Shown piece by piece: positions 8,076 to 16,048 of a stretch of DNA of 64,000 nt. Location: NCBI GenBank assembly GCA_002551355.1, contig NTHE01000018.1, positions 58,906-122,905 on the forward strand, read 5' to 3'. Source of the stretch: Streptomyces sp. man185 (GTDB lineage Bacteria > Actinomycetota > Actinomycetes > Streptomycetales > Streptomycetaceae). Under the pieces are notes generated by a model that saw only the letters and a program-made list of their open reading frames with translations, was not told the DNA's origin and did no database searches. Each line of letters starts with the position of its first letter. Position 1 is the stretch's first letter. The position numbers and the translations under genes were made by a program.

Positions 8076-8725
8076 CGCGATCCCCTCTCGCTCGGCAGGG
8101 CGACGACTGCCGCCCTGCCTCCTACCTCTCCGCGGCCCCTGCCGGGTTCCCGGCCGGTGTCGCGGTCCCGTCGTTCCTCCGCCAGGCGCTCGTCCGCCAG
8201 GGCGCGCAGCCGCTTCCGGGCCCGGGAGAGCCGGGAGCGTACGGTGCCCACGGGCACGCCGAGCGCGTCCGCGGTCTGCGCGTAGTCGAGCCCGGCCCAG
8301 ACGCAGAGCGCCAGGACCTCCCGCTCGGGCTGCCGGAGCCGGTCGAGCACCGCGCGTACGGCCGCCAGCTCCCGCCGGTGGTCCAGCCGTTCGGCCGAGG
8401 CCTCCGCGAAGTCCTCGGTCTCCTTCGGCTTCGGCTGCCGGGCCAGGAACGCGAGCCTGCGGCCGACGCCGCGCCGGTGGTTGCGGGCCTTGTTGGTGGC
8501 GATGCCGAGGAGCCAGGGCCCCAGCGAACCGCCCTCCGGATCGACCTGTTCCCGGGTGCGCCAGGCGGTGAGGAAGGTCTCCGACATCACGTCCTCGGCG
8601 GTCGAGAGGTCCCCGGTGAGCCGGGCGGCGTGCCGGTGGACGGTGGCGGCGTACCGGTCGTAGAGGTCCGCGAAGGCCGCCCGGTCACCGGCCCGGATGC
8701 GCTCGCGCGCTTCGATGTGTTCCAC
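8072..8725 (-). CDS. ECF RNA polymerase sigma factor (SigE-like)
   Basis: A 217-residue sigma-70 family protein with region 2 (DRAAFADLYDRYAATVHRHA ... AEDVMSETFLTAWR) and region 4 (LRQPEREVLALCVWAGLDYAQTADALGVPVGTVRSRLSRARKRL). There is no region 1 or 3, which is typical of ECF factors. It starts with GTG at 8725. It is the first gene of a two-gene operon with the CU044_5270-type protein. The signal and regulon are not evident, and I see no obvious autoregulated promoter motif. Confidence 0.85.
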   Translation of the reverse strand: MEHIEARERIRAGDRAAFADLYDRYAATVHRHAARLTGDLSTAEDVMSETFLTAWRTREQVDPEGGSLGPWLLGIATNKARNHRRGVGRRLAFLARQPKPKETEDFAEASAERLDHRRELAAVRAVLDRLRQPEREVLALCVWAGLDYAQTADALGVPVGTVRSRLSRARKRLRALADERLAEERRDRDTGREPGRGRGEVGGRAAVVALPSERGSR

Positions 8726-8841
8726 GCCCTGTACCTCTCCGCACCCCCGGGCCGGTTCCCGTGGCCCGCGTCACAGGGCGGGCTTCGGGACGGGAGGGCC
8801 CGGCCGTCCATCCTGCCGACCGGGCGCCGGACGCCGAAGCG

Positions 8842-8878
8842 GGGGGGTGCGCTCCGGCTTCCGCCGGACGCACCCCCC
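8842..8878. terminator. strong hairpin between chitinase and sigma genes
   Basis: GGGGGGTGCG pairs with CGCACCCCCC, extended inward by TCCGG/CCGGA, forming a long stem with a short loop. It lies 3' of the chitinase gene (reverse strand) and isolates the downstream sigma operon. Confidence 0.75.
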
Positions 8879-8917
8879 GCTCGGGTGGGGCTCACGGGTC
8901 CTCGTGAGGACCGGGGG

Positions 8918-9808
8918 TCAGCAGCTCAGGTTCGAGCCGGTGGTGGTGCCGAGTACCTGGGTGAAGGCGGTGAACTTGTCGATCCGGCTCTGGACCTGCG
9001 CCGGGTTGCCGCCGTTGCACTCGATCGAGCCGTTGATCGAGCGGATCGTCTCGCCGAAGCCGGCGTTGTTCACGATGGCGTTGTGGGCCGTCATCGTGCC
9101 GGGGCCGGTCTGGGTGTTCCAGTACCAGAGGCCGGTCTTCCAGGCGATGGCGGCGTTCTGCTCGACCAGGTAGGGGTTGTTCAGCAGGTCGATGCCGAGC
9201 GCGTCACCGGCGGCCTTGTAGTTGAAGTTCCAGCTCAGCTGGATCGGGCCCTTGCCGTAGTACGCGGACTGGCCGGCCGGGCAGCCGTAGGGCTGGCTCG
9301 CGTCGCAGTAGTGCGGGTAGTTCGCCTCGTTGACTTCCTTGATGTACACCAGCCCGCCGGTCTCGTGGCTGACGTTGGCCAGGAAGGCGGCGGCCTCGCG
9401 CTTCTTGACCTCGTCGCTTCCGGTGTTGGCGAAGGCCGGGTAGGCGGACAGGGCGTCGGTCAGGCCCTGGTAGGTGTAGAAGGGGTTCCGGTTCGGGAAC
9501 ATCTGGTTGAACTGGGCCTCGCTGACGACGAAGCCGTTGCTCTGGCCCGGGTCCTCACCGCCCCCGCCGGTACCGCAGGCCCCCTTGTCGGCCCACACGT
9601 CCGACGTGCCGGGGCGCTCGTTCTGCGTCCACCACTTGGCGGTGTAGTTGCGGCCGTTGTAGGAGACCGCGCCGCCGTTCGTGTAGACGGCGGAGGAGTT
9701 CCAGGCCGTGGCACAGGTGGCGGCCTGCGCGGTCGCGGCGGGGAGGACGACGAGAGCCGCGACGATCGCGCCCAGCGCGACCAGCAGGGCCATGACACGT
9801 CGAATCAC
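8918..9808 (-). CDS. secreted GH19 chitinase with N-terminal CBM5/12
   Basis: The start is GTG 9808, nine bases after AAGGAG. The 296-residue precursor has a signal peptide ending AATAQA|A near residue 29, then a carbohydrate-binding module of family 5/12 (AWNSSAVYTNGGAVSYNGRN, KWWTQNERPG, about residues 30-77), a short GGGG linker and a GH19 catalytic domain. The catalytic glutamate lies in NVSHETGG; other GH19 signatures are YYGKGPIQLSWNFNY and SRIDKFTAF. It hydrolyses chitin outside the cell, like Streptomyces ChiC-type enzymes, which also attack fungal walls. The promoter carries a DasR-like operator, predicting control by N-acetylglucosamine metabolism. Single-gene unit. Confidence 0.92.
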   Translation of the reverse strand: MIRRVMALLVALGAIVAALVVLPAATAQAATCATAWNSSAVYTNGGAVSYNGRNYTAKWWTQNERPGTSDVWADKGACGTGGGGEDPGQSNGFVVSEAQFNQMFPNRNPFYTYQGLTDALSAYPAFANTGSDEVKKREAAAFLANVSHETGGLVYIKEVNEANYPHYCDASQPYGCPAGQSAYYGKGPIQLSWNFNYKAAGDALGIDLLNNPYLVEQNAAIAWKTGLWYWNTQTGPGTMTAHNAIVNNAGFGETIRSINGSIECNGGNPAQVQSRIDKFTAFTQVLGTTTGSNLSC

Positions 9809-9884
9809 GTGATCACACTCCTTGGACGCGGCGCGCAGTCCGGCCGTGCGCCGCTGTGGGGGGTGCCCGACACTCAAGCGAGGA

Positions 9885-9912
9885 TGGTCTGGACCTGTCA
9901 AGGTCTAGACCA
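9885..9912 (-). promoter_or_regulatory. chitinase promoter with two DasR-like boxes flanking a -35
   Basis: Two near-identical boxes, TGGTCTGGACCT (9885-9896) and AGGTCTAGACCA (9901-9912), are spaced 16 bases start to start. Both resemble the DasR responsive element (core GGTCTAGACC). On the reverse strand a perfect -35 hexamer TTGACA (complement of 9896-9901) lies between them, about 90 bases before the GTG. This arrangement is the same as in described Streptomyces chitinase promoters with 12-base direct repeats. Confidence 0.8.
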
Positions 9913-10247
9913 TCCTTGGTGAATATGCCCGTCCCTCCGCACCGGCTCGCCGCCGCCCGCGACAACGATGCCAGCAGGCCCCTCAACTGCCCTGATTCCG
10001 GAGGAAGTCCGTCCGGATCACGCCGTGAGGAGGCGTTGGCGCCGAAGGTAAAACATGGGGGCCGCGTCCAGCATGCGGGACGCGGCCTGCGCGGCCGGCC
10101 GCAGGTTTGGAAGCCGCCGGTCACTCGTTGGTGAGTTTCCCCGCCGCCGGGACGCACCCTCCGGCAAGACTCGGCAGCGCGGCACGAGCGAGCTCGTCGC
10201 CGCCCGGCCGCACTGCGGCTCCGGACACACAGCGGCTGGGGGATGAC
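9913..10247. other. intergenic region, no gene seen
   Basis: About 330 bases between the chitinase promoter and the small GTG-started gene at 10248. Open frames here are shadows without ribosome sites. A ribosome site GGGGGA (10238-10243) belongs to the gene at 10248. I see no hairpin or operator worth naming. Confidence 0.4.
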
Positions 10248-10547
10248 GTGGAACGACGGACGGACACACGCAGGGGCGGGCTGGACGAGCATGCGGTGCT
10301 GCTGGCGGCGGGCCTCGCGGACCTGGCGGTGACCACGGCGGGGGCCGCTCTCACCTCCGTACGAGGGCTGCTCCGGCGTTCCGACACGGCCGAAGTGGCG
10401 GCGGAGGCCGAAGAGGACCTGATCGCGCGCGGCCGCCTCGCGCTCGACCGGTACACGACCGTGCCACCGGCCCATCTGGAGGTGCTCGCCCGGCATGTGA
10501 TCGCCCAGCGGTCCGGTGACACCGACGGGGCCGGGGCCGGTGTCTGA
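10248..10547 (+). CDS. small conserved protein preceding polyprenyl synthase
   Basis: A 99-residue acidic, helical protein (VERRTDTRRGGLDEHAVLLAAGLADLAVTTAGAAL ... EEDLIARGRLALDRYTTVPPAHLEVLARHVIA). The GTG at 10248 follows GGGGGA. I recognise no domain. Its 3' end overlaps the start of the polyprenyl synthase gene by 32 bases, so it is part of that operon. Similar small proteins precede polyprenyl synthases in other streptomycetes to my recollection, which suggests a partner or regulatory role, but this is weak evidence. Confidence 0.6.
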   Translation: MERRTDTRRGGLDEHAVLLAAGLADLAVTTAGAALTSVRGLLRRSDTAEVAAEAEEDLIARGRLALDRYTTVPPAHLEVLARHVIAQRSGDTDGAGAGV

Positions 10548-11601
10548 GCGATGGGAGCCCGGCGCGTTCAAGGCCCGGGTGGACCAGGTGCTGCGCCGCT
10601 TCGCCGCCGGGGAGGCCGATCACCTCACCGCGATCGACGCCTCGCTGGGCCCGGTGGCCGACGCGGTGGAGACGGCGGTGGCGGAGGGCAAACGGCTGCG
10701 GGCGGCGTTCTGCTACTGGGGCTGGCGTGCGGCCGGACAGCCCGACAGCGACGCCCTGGTGCGGGCCGCGGCCTCCATGGAGCTGGTGCACGCGGCGGCC
10801 GTCGTCCACGACGACCTGATCGACGAGAGCCCGCTGCGGCACGGGCGGCCGACCGCCCACCTGGCCCTGCGGGGCTCGGTGGAGCACCACCCCGAACCCG
10901 CCCTGGCCGCCCGGTCGCTGGCCATGCTCGCCGGGGACCTGCTGATGTCGATGGCCGGGCAGCTCTTCGTCACCAGCGGCCTGCCCGCGGCCTACCTCTC
11001 CCGGGCCCGCCCGCTGTGGGCCGCACTCGCGCGGGAGCTGGTCGCGGGCGAGTGCCTGGAGATCCTCCACACCGGGGCACCCGCCCCCGACACGGCGACC
11101 TCGCTCAAGGTCGTCCGCTACAAGACCGCCAAGTACACCGTCGAGCAACCCCTCATGATCGGCGCGCTCCTGGGCGGGGCCGGTGAGCGGCTGCGCGAGG
11201 GCTGCTCCGCGTACGGGCTGCCGCTGGGCGAGGCGTTCCAGCTGCGGGACGACCTGCTCGGCCTGTTCGGGGACCCGGAGCTCACCGGCAAGGACGGCTC
11301 GGACGACGTACGCGGCCACCGGCCGACCACCCTGCTCGCGGAGACCTGGCGGCTGGCCGGGGAGGAGGACCGCGCGCACCTGCGCACCCTGCTGGCGCCG
11401 GAAACCGACCTCCCGGCCTCCGACGCCGCGGACTCCGTACGTGAGGTGATGCGCCGCCTGAAGGCCCCCGACCGCATCGAGGACATGATCACCGCCCGGG
11501 TCGAGGAGGCGCTGCGTGCGCTCGACGGGCTGGACCTGCCCGGCCCCGCCGCCATCGCGCTCACCGGCCTGGCGCACTCGGCGGCCGTACGCCGTTCCTG
11601 A
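10516..11601 (+). CDS. polyprenyl (geranylgeranyl-type) diphosphate synthase
   Basis: A 361-residue trans-isoprenyl diphosphate synthase. The first aspartate-rich motif is VVHDDLIDES (about residue 98), followed by RHGRPTAH; the second is QLRDDLLGLFGD (about residue 240); YKTAKYT (about residue 199) carries the conserved Lys. It would condense isopentenyl diphosphate with allylic diphosphates to C15-C20 or longer products; residues before the first motif (ASMELVHAAA) do not allow a safe chain-length call. Starts at GTG 10516 overlapping the small upstream gene, and is followed 77 bases later by an MpaB-type oxygenase, implying a shared isoprenoid pathway. Confidence 0.88.
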   Translation: MTPTGPGPVSERWEPGAFKARVDQVLRRFAAGEADHLTAIDASLGPVADAVETAVAEGKRLRAAFCYWGWRAAGQPDSDALVRAAASMELVHAAAVVHDDLIDESPLRHGRPTAHLALRGSVEHHPEPALAARSLAMLAGDLLMSMAGQLFVTSGLPAAYLSRARPLWAALARELVAGECLEILHTGAPAPDTATSLKVVRYKTAKYTVEQPLMIGALLGGAGERLREGCSAYGLPLGEAFQLRDDLLGLFGDPELTGKDGSDDVRGHRPTTLLAETWRLAGEEDRAHLRTLLAPETDLPASDAADSVREVMRRLKAPDRIEDMITARVEEALRALDGLDLPGPAAIALTGLAHSAAVRRS

Positions 11602-11678
11602 GGCCACCCCGACGAAGCCACGGGCGCCGCGGGAACGACGGAAGCCACGGAAGCCACGACGCAAGGAGCACCACCACC

Positions 11679-12875
11679 ATGACCCAGGCAGCGGCCCCCG
11701 GACCGGCACCGACCTACACCCGGACGTCCCTGGACGCCCTGCGGCAGAGCGGCGACGAACTCGCCGACGCCACGGTCGCCACCCTCTTCGAGCGCGGGGA
11801 GGTCGGCACGTTCAACACCCTCATGCGGTACGTCTCCACCGCCGGAGCCCCGCTCCCCGACGGCCTGCCCGAGGTGGCCCGGGAGTACCTGAACACCACC
11901 GCCGTGCCGCCGTCCTGGGTGGACTGGGGCGAGATGGAGAAGGCCCGGCTGTTCTTCATCGACAACAACGTGCACATCTCCACCGCTCTCTCCTTCGCCT
12001 CCATGCCCGCCTGTTACGTCGTCCCGCACGTGGCGAAGCTGCTGTCGGCGACGCACGGGCTGAGCTACCCGTCCAAGCGGATGGCGGAGACCGGCCAGTT
12101 CACCGTCTACCTGATGCGGCCCGACGCCTTCGAAGCCGGAAGCCGTTTCATCCCGGCGGCGCAGAAGGTCCGCCTCCTGCACGCCTCCATCCGCCACCAC
12201 CTGCGGCGCGAGGGCGCCTGGGACGAGGCGGGCGCGGGGGTGCCGATCTGCCAGGAGGACATGATCGGCGGGCAGATGTTCTTCTCCATGCTGGTCCTGG
12301 ACAGCCTCCACCGGCTCGGCATCCATATGTCCGAGGAGGGCGCGGACGCCTACTACTACGCCTGGCGGGTGGTGGGCGCCATGCTCGGCGTCGACCAGGA
12401 AGCCGTGCCCCGGACCCTGGCCGAAGCGCGCGAGTTCCTCGACCTCTACATGATCCGGCACATGGGCCCGTCCCCGGAGGGCGCGCTGCTGACCCGGCAG
12501 CTCATCGACCTCTACGAGGAGGTCGTCCCCGGCACCTTCTTCGACCCGATCGTCTCCGCCCTCATCCGCCACCTCGTCGGCGACACCTGCGCAGACTGGC
12601 TGGAGGTGCCCCGCACCCCGTGGGACACCGTGGCCAGGGCCGTCCCGCACCTCCTCGGCGTCCTGGAGACCATCGAGGACCGCTCCCCGCTCGGCGCCTG
12701 GGCCCTGGACCGGATCGGCCACCTCACCAGCGTGCTGGAGCTGTCCTCCCTGACCCGGGGGCGCGTGATGCACTACGCGATCCCCGAGCAGCTCAAGAAG
12801 GAGTACGGCGTCCCGTCCGGGCCCGCCCGCACCGGCCGCTGGAGCCCTCCGGCGGCCACTGTGCACCAGGCGTAG
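11679..12875 (+). CDS. MpaB/rubber-oxygenase-type (DUF2236) heme oxygenase
   Basis: A 398-residue protein of the MpaB / latex-clearing protein catalytic-domain family. Key landmarks are RFIPAAQKVRLLHASIRHHL (the R-x-x-H heme region, about residue 165), GVPICQEDMIGGQMFFS and DAYYYAWRVVGAMLGV. Relatives (Lcp, MpaB) are b-type heme enzymes that oxidatively cleave polyisoprene or prenyl side chains. No signal or twin-arginine peptide is visible, so it should act in the cytoplasm. An AAGGAG ribosome site precedes the ATG. Its place directly after a polyprenyl synthase suggests it acts on that enzyme's prenyl product; the product itself is unknown. Confidence 0.8.
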   Translation: MTQAAAPGPAPTYTRTSLDALRQSGDELADATVATLFERGEVGTFNTLMRYVSTAGAPLPDGLPEVAREYLNTTAVPPSWVDWGEMEKARLFFIDNNVHISTALSFASMPACYVVPHVAKLLSATHGLSYPSKRMAETGQFTVYLMRPDAFEAGSRFIPAAQKVRLLHASIRHHLRREGAWDEAGAGVPICQEDMIGGQMFFSMLVLDSLHRLGIHMSEEGADAYYYAWRVVGAMLGVDQEAVPRTLAEAREFLDLYMIRHMGPSPEGALLTRQLIDLYEEVVPGTFFDPIVSALIRHLVGDTCADWLEVPRTPWDTVARAVPHLLGVLETIEDRSPLGAWALDRIGHLTSVLELSSLTRGRVMHYAIPEQLKKEYGVPSGPARTGRWSPPAATVHQA

Positions 12876-12883
12876 AACGGCCC

Positions 12884-12919
12884 GCGGGGCCCCGGATCGA
12901 AGAGGATCCGGGGCCCCGC
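12884..12919. terminator. bidirectional terminator between MpaB-type gene and purA
   Basis: Perfect 15-base stem GCGGGGCCCCGGATC / GATCCGGGGCCCCGC with a 6-base loop. It lies between two convergent genes and can stop transcription from both sides. Confidence 0.85.
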
Positions 12920-12941
12920 GCATGCCGTGATGCCGTTCCGC

Positions 12942-14225
12942 CTACAGGAACGAGTTGATCTGGATCGTCTCGGTCCGGCCGGGGCCGACGCCGATCGCGG
13001 AGATCGGGGCGCCCGACATCTCCTCCAGAGCCTTCACGTACGCCTTCGCGTTCTTCGGCAGGTCGTCGAAGGTCTGGGCCTTGGTGATGTCCTCGGACCA
13101 GCCCGGCAGGTTCTCGTAGATCGGCTTCGCGTGGTGGAAGTCGGTCTGGTTGTACGGGAGTTCCTCGACGCGCTTGCCGTCGATCTCGTACGCCACGCAG
13201 ACCGGGATCTGCTCCCAGCCGGTGAGGACGTCCAGCTTGGTGAGGAAGAAGTCGGTCAGGCCGTTGACCCGGGTCGCGTACCGCGCGATCGGGGCGTCGA
13301 ACCAGCCGCAGCGGCGGTCACGGCCGGTGGTGACACCGCGCTCGCCGCCGATGCGCCGCAGCGCCTCGCCGTCCTCGTCGTGCAGCTCGGTCGGGAACGG
13401 ACCGGCCCCGACCCGCGTCGTATAGGCCTTGAGGATGCCGATGACGCGGCTGATCTTCGTCGGGCCGACGCCGGCGCCGGTGCAGGCGCCGCCCGCCGTC
13501 GGGTTCGACGAGGTGACGAAGGGATACGTGCCGTGGTCGACGTCGAGCAGCGTGCCCTGGCCGCCCTCGAAGAGGACGACCTTGCCCTCGTCGATGGCAT
13601 CGTTCAGGATCAGGGTCGTGTCGGCGACGAACGGCTTGATCTGCTCCGCGTACTGGAGCATGTCCTCGACGACCTTGCCGGCCTCGATCGCGCGACGGTT
13701 AAAGACCTTGGCCAGGAGCTGGTTCTTCTGCTCCAGGGCCGCCTCGACCTTCTGCTCCAGGATCGACTCGTCGTAGAGGTCCTGGACGCGGATCCCCACC
13801 CGGTTGATCTTGTCGGCGTACGTCGGACCGATGCCCCGGCCCGTCGTGCCGATCTTGCGCTTCCCGAGGAAGCGCTCGGTCACCTTGTCGAGCGTGACGT
13901 TGTACGGAGTGATCAAATGAGCGTTGCCGCTGATCAGAAGCTTGGACGTGTCGACGCCTCGCTCGTTCAGACCGCTCAGCTCGGAGAGCAGGACCGCCGG
14001 GTCGACCACGACACCGTTCCCGATGACCGGGGTACAACCCGGCGACAGGATTCCGGAGGGGAGGAGATGCAGTGCGTACTTCTGGTCGCCGACGACGACC
14101 GTGTGACCGGCGTTGTTGCCGCCTTGGTAACGCACCACATAGTCCACGGATCCACCGAGGAGATCGGTGGCCTTCCCCTTGCCCTCGTCACCCCACTGAG
14201 CACCGAGCAGCACAAGTGCGGGCAC
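12942..14225 (-). CDS. purA: adenylosuccinate synthetase
   Basis: A 427-residue enzyme of normal family length. It joins IMP and aspartate using GTP, the first committed step to AMP. Diagnostic motifs are the P-loop-like [12 protein letters not shown] at residues 10-21, NNAGHTVVV (catalytic His about residue 41), [35 protein letters not shown] and [13 protein letters not shown]. It is cytoplasmic and essential for purine synthesis. It is transcribed alone on the reverse strand, bounded by a strong terminator. This gene is SCO3629 in S. coelicolor, from memory, and anchors the synteny of the window. Confidence 0.97.
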   Translation of the reverse strand: MPALVLLGAQWGDEGKGKATDLLGGSVDYVVRYQGGNNAGHTVVVGDQKYALHLLPSGILSPGCTPVIGNGVVVDPAVLLSELSGLNERGVDTSKLLISGNAHLITPYNVTLDKVTERFLGKRKIGTTGRGIGPTYADKINRVGIRVQDLYDESILEQKVEAALEQKNQLLAKVFNRRAIEAGKVVEDMLQYAEQIKPFVADTTLILNDAIDEGKVVLFEGGQGTLLDVDHGTYPFVTSSNPTAGGACTGAGVGPTKISRVIGILKAYTTRVGAGPFPTELHDEDGEALRRIGGERGVTTGRDRRCGWFDAPIARYATRVNGLTDFFLTKLDVLTGWEQIPVCVAYEIDGKRVEELPYNQTDFHHAKPIYENLPGWSEDITKAQTFDDLPKNAKAYVKALEEMSGAPISAIGVGPGRTETIQINSFL

Positions 14226-14349
14226 AGGCGTACACCCCTTCCGGGCGGGGCATGTCCAAGGTCAGGGGGCGTACGTAAAGGTCGTACCTGCCGCACGACG
14301 ATGTACGGCAAAGCCTGAGCCGTCGAACCGGGTGCCCCGGAATAGACGA

Positions 14350-14377
14350 AGCCCCTGGCGCAATAGCGCAAGGGGCT
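14350..14377 (+). terminator. hairpin with short T-run upstream of lipid-kinase-like gene
   Basis: AGCCCCTGGCG and CGCAAGGGGCT form a stem with an internal mismatch pair and a CAATAG loop, followed by TCTT. It sits in the 186-base gap between purA (reverse) and the kinase-like gene (forward). It could be a terminator or attenuator in the leader of the forward gene; no gene ends here on the forward strand. Confidence 0.5.
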
Positions 14378-14411
14378 CTTGCACCAAGATGCTACCCGAG
14401 GAAGGACCGAG

Positions 14412-15293
14412 GTGTCGGCTGCAGAGCCCCCCGGCGACGGCGACGACCAGCTCCTGGTGGTCATCGACCCGGTCGCCCGCCGGACCGACGGCGAGTCCGT
14501 CCGTATCGCCAAGGACGTGCTGAGCGCCGGCGCACACGCCAAGATCTGCCTTCCGGACACCCCCGAGGAGTTCGCCCGGGCCCTGTCCCGGCGGGGCTCC
14601 CGCAGGCCCGTGGTGGTCGGCGACGACCACGCTCTGCTGCGCGCGGTGGCCCAGCTGCACCGCGAACGGGAGCTGGCCGACGGCGTCCTCTCCCTGATCC
14701 CGGTCGGCGCGGCGCACGCCCTGGAAGTAGCCCACGCCCTCGGCGTCCCCCGGGGCGCGGTGGCGGCCGCCCGGACCGCGCTGGACGGTACGGTGCGCCG
14801 CCTGGACCTCCTGGTCGACGACAGCGACGGCGTCGTCCTCGGCCGCCTGCGCATCCCCGCCCCGGCCCCGCCGCCCGGGGCGGGTGGCCCGCACGCGGGC
14901 GTCACTGCCGTCTGGGACACCTGCCGCTCACTGGTGACGTCCCTGGTCCGCCCGGCCCCGGTCGCCGCCACCACGAACCCGGGCACGCACCGCCTGCGCA
15001 TCGAGGCGGACGGGGTGCTGCTGAGCGACCTGGACACGCCGGTACGGGACCTCTCGGTGACCTCCCAGGGCGGCGGGGGCCTGGCCGACGTCGTCGTCCG
15101 CACCGGGTCCGGCGAGGAGGTGACGGCGGAGGCCAAGGCCGTCACGGTCTCCGGCGCGGACTTCCGCTACCGGGCGGACATACAGACCGGGGGGCCGGTG
15201 CGCACGAGGACCTGGACGGTCCGGGCGGGCGCCTGGGGGCTGATGCTGCCGGGCCCGGCGAGCGCGGACGGGGCAGCGGGCGCACGCTGGTAG
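14412..15293 (+). CDS. diacylglycerol kinase-like (DAGK) family protein
   Basis: From GTG 14412 (after GGAAGGACC) the protein is 293 residues. It resembles diacylglycerol/sphingosine kinase-type proteins (LLVVIDPVARRTDGESVRIAKDVLSAGAHAKICLPDTPEEFARAL; VVGDDHALLRAVAQLHRER; VLSLIPVGAAHALEVAHALGVPRG). The usual catalytic GGDGT loop is replaced by VGDDHAL, so kinase activity is doubtful. The C-terminal half (LRIEADGVLLSDLDTPVRDLSV) matches the second DAGK beta-domain. It is next to purA in other streptomycetes. Function is unproven; it may be a non-catalytic lipid-binding relative. Confidence 0.7.
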   Translation: MSAAEPPGDGDDQLLVVIDPVARRTDGESVRIAKDVLSAGAHAKICLPDTPEEFARALSRRGSRRPVVVGDDHALLRAVAQLHRERELADGVLSLIPVGAAHALEVAHALGVPRGAVAAARTALDGTVRRLDLLVDDSDGVVLGRLRIPAPAPPPGAGGPHAGVTAVWDTCRSLVTSLVRPAPVAATTNPGTHRLRIEADGVLLSDLDTPVRDLSVTSQGGGGLADVVVRTGSGEEVTAEAKAVTVSGADFRYRADIQTGGPVRTRTWTVRAGAWGLMLPGPASADGAAGARW

Positions 15294-15325
15294 AAGACGC
15301 CCGGAACGTCCCGGAGGTGTTCGTC

Positions 15326-15598
15326 ATGACCAGGATCGCTGTCGGATGGCACATCGACCTCGAATTCGAGGAGGACACCCACCGCACCCGCGCGGCGGCG
15401 CTCGTCCGCCTCTCCGACGGAACAGAGGTACGCGCCCACGGCTACGCCAGCCGCCATCCCTCGGACGCCGACCAGCAGCGGGTCGGCGAGGAGATCGCGG
15501 GAGCCAGGGCGCTGAACGAACTGGCGATGAAGCTGCTGACCAAGGCGCACGACGAGATCGACGAGGCGTCCGGCCGAAGGTCGTACCCGCTGACGTAG
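15326..15598 (+). CDS. DUF1876 (dsRBD-like) small protein
   Basis: A 90-residue protein matching the DUF1876 pattern: GWHIDLEFEEDTHRTRAAALVRLSDGTEVRAHGYASRHPSD ... VGEEIAGARALNELAMKLLTKAHDEID. ATG 15326 is chosen over GTG 15317 because GGAGG at 15312-15316 is at proper spacing only for the ATG. The family has a dsRBD-like alpha-beta fold with no established function and is often encoded near stress genes. It follows the DAGK-like gene by 32 bases and may be co-transcribed. Confidence 0.8.
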   Translation: MTRIAVGWHIDLEFEEDTHRTRAAALVRLSDGTEVRAHGYASRHPSDADQQRVGEEIAGARALNELAMKLLTKAHDEIDEASGRRSYPLT

Positions 15599-15646
15599 TG
15601 CGGGGGCTCCGCCCCGGACCCCGCTCCTCAATCGCCGAAGGGGCTG
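15599..15646. repeat. dispersed intergenic repeat, copy 1
   Basis: The segment GGGGGCTCCGCCCC followed by GGACCCCGCTCCTCAATCGCCGAAGGGGCTG has a second copy at 25733-25790. The pattern is common in Streptomyces intergenic regions, where it ends genes as a REP-like hairpin. Here it directly follows the DUF1876 stop codon and may serve as its terminator. Confidence 0.65.
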
Positions 15647-15690
15647 AGTTGCCCGGAACCGGGCCCGCACCCCGCCGCGTCCCTCGGAGC

Positions 15691-16032
15691 ATGGAGACCG
15701 AGAACCCGCGCCGCGAAGCCGTCGTCGGAACGGCCGGCTGCCTGACCGCCTTCGCCGGAGCGCTCGCGGGCATCGCTCTCTGGGCCCCGTACGGCAAGGA
15801 CGGGCTCCTCGGCGGCTTCGAGGGGGCGACCGAGTGGGACGTGGTTCGGTACGGCCTGCCGCTCATGGTCCTCGGCGGAATCGCGACGGCCCTGACCGTC
15901 TTCACCGCGGTCCGGGGCCGCTGGCTACGGGCCCTCGGCCTGGCCGCCGCCGTCGCGGCACTCGCCTCGATCGGTTACGCCCTCGACGCGCTGGCCGGCC
16001 CGCCGAGGCCGGAGTGTTCCGACCCCTGCTGA
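15691..16032 (+). CDS. small membrane protein of unknown function
   Basis: A 113-residue protein with three hydrophobic segments (about residues 15-30, 50-70 and 75-95: TAGCLTAFAGALAGIALW, GLPLMVLGGIATALTVFTAV, ALGLAAAVAALASIGYAL) and a terminal PECSDPC. No family recognised. The ATG at 15691 has only a weak CGGAG nearby, so the start is tentative; codon use is Streptomyces-like. It converges with the P450 gene. Confidence 0.55.
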   Translation: METENPRREAVVGTAGCLTAFAGALAGIALWAPYGKDGLLGGFEGATEWDVVRYGLPLMVLGGIATALTVFTAVRGRWLRALGLAAAVAALASIGYALDALAGPPRPECSDPC

Positions 16033-16048
16033 GCCCGCCCCGCCCCGC

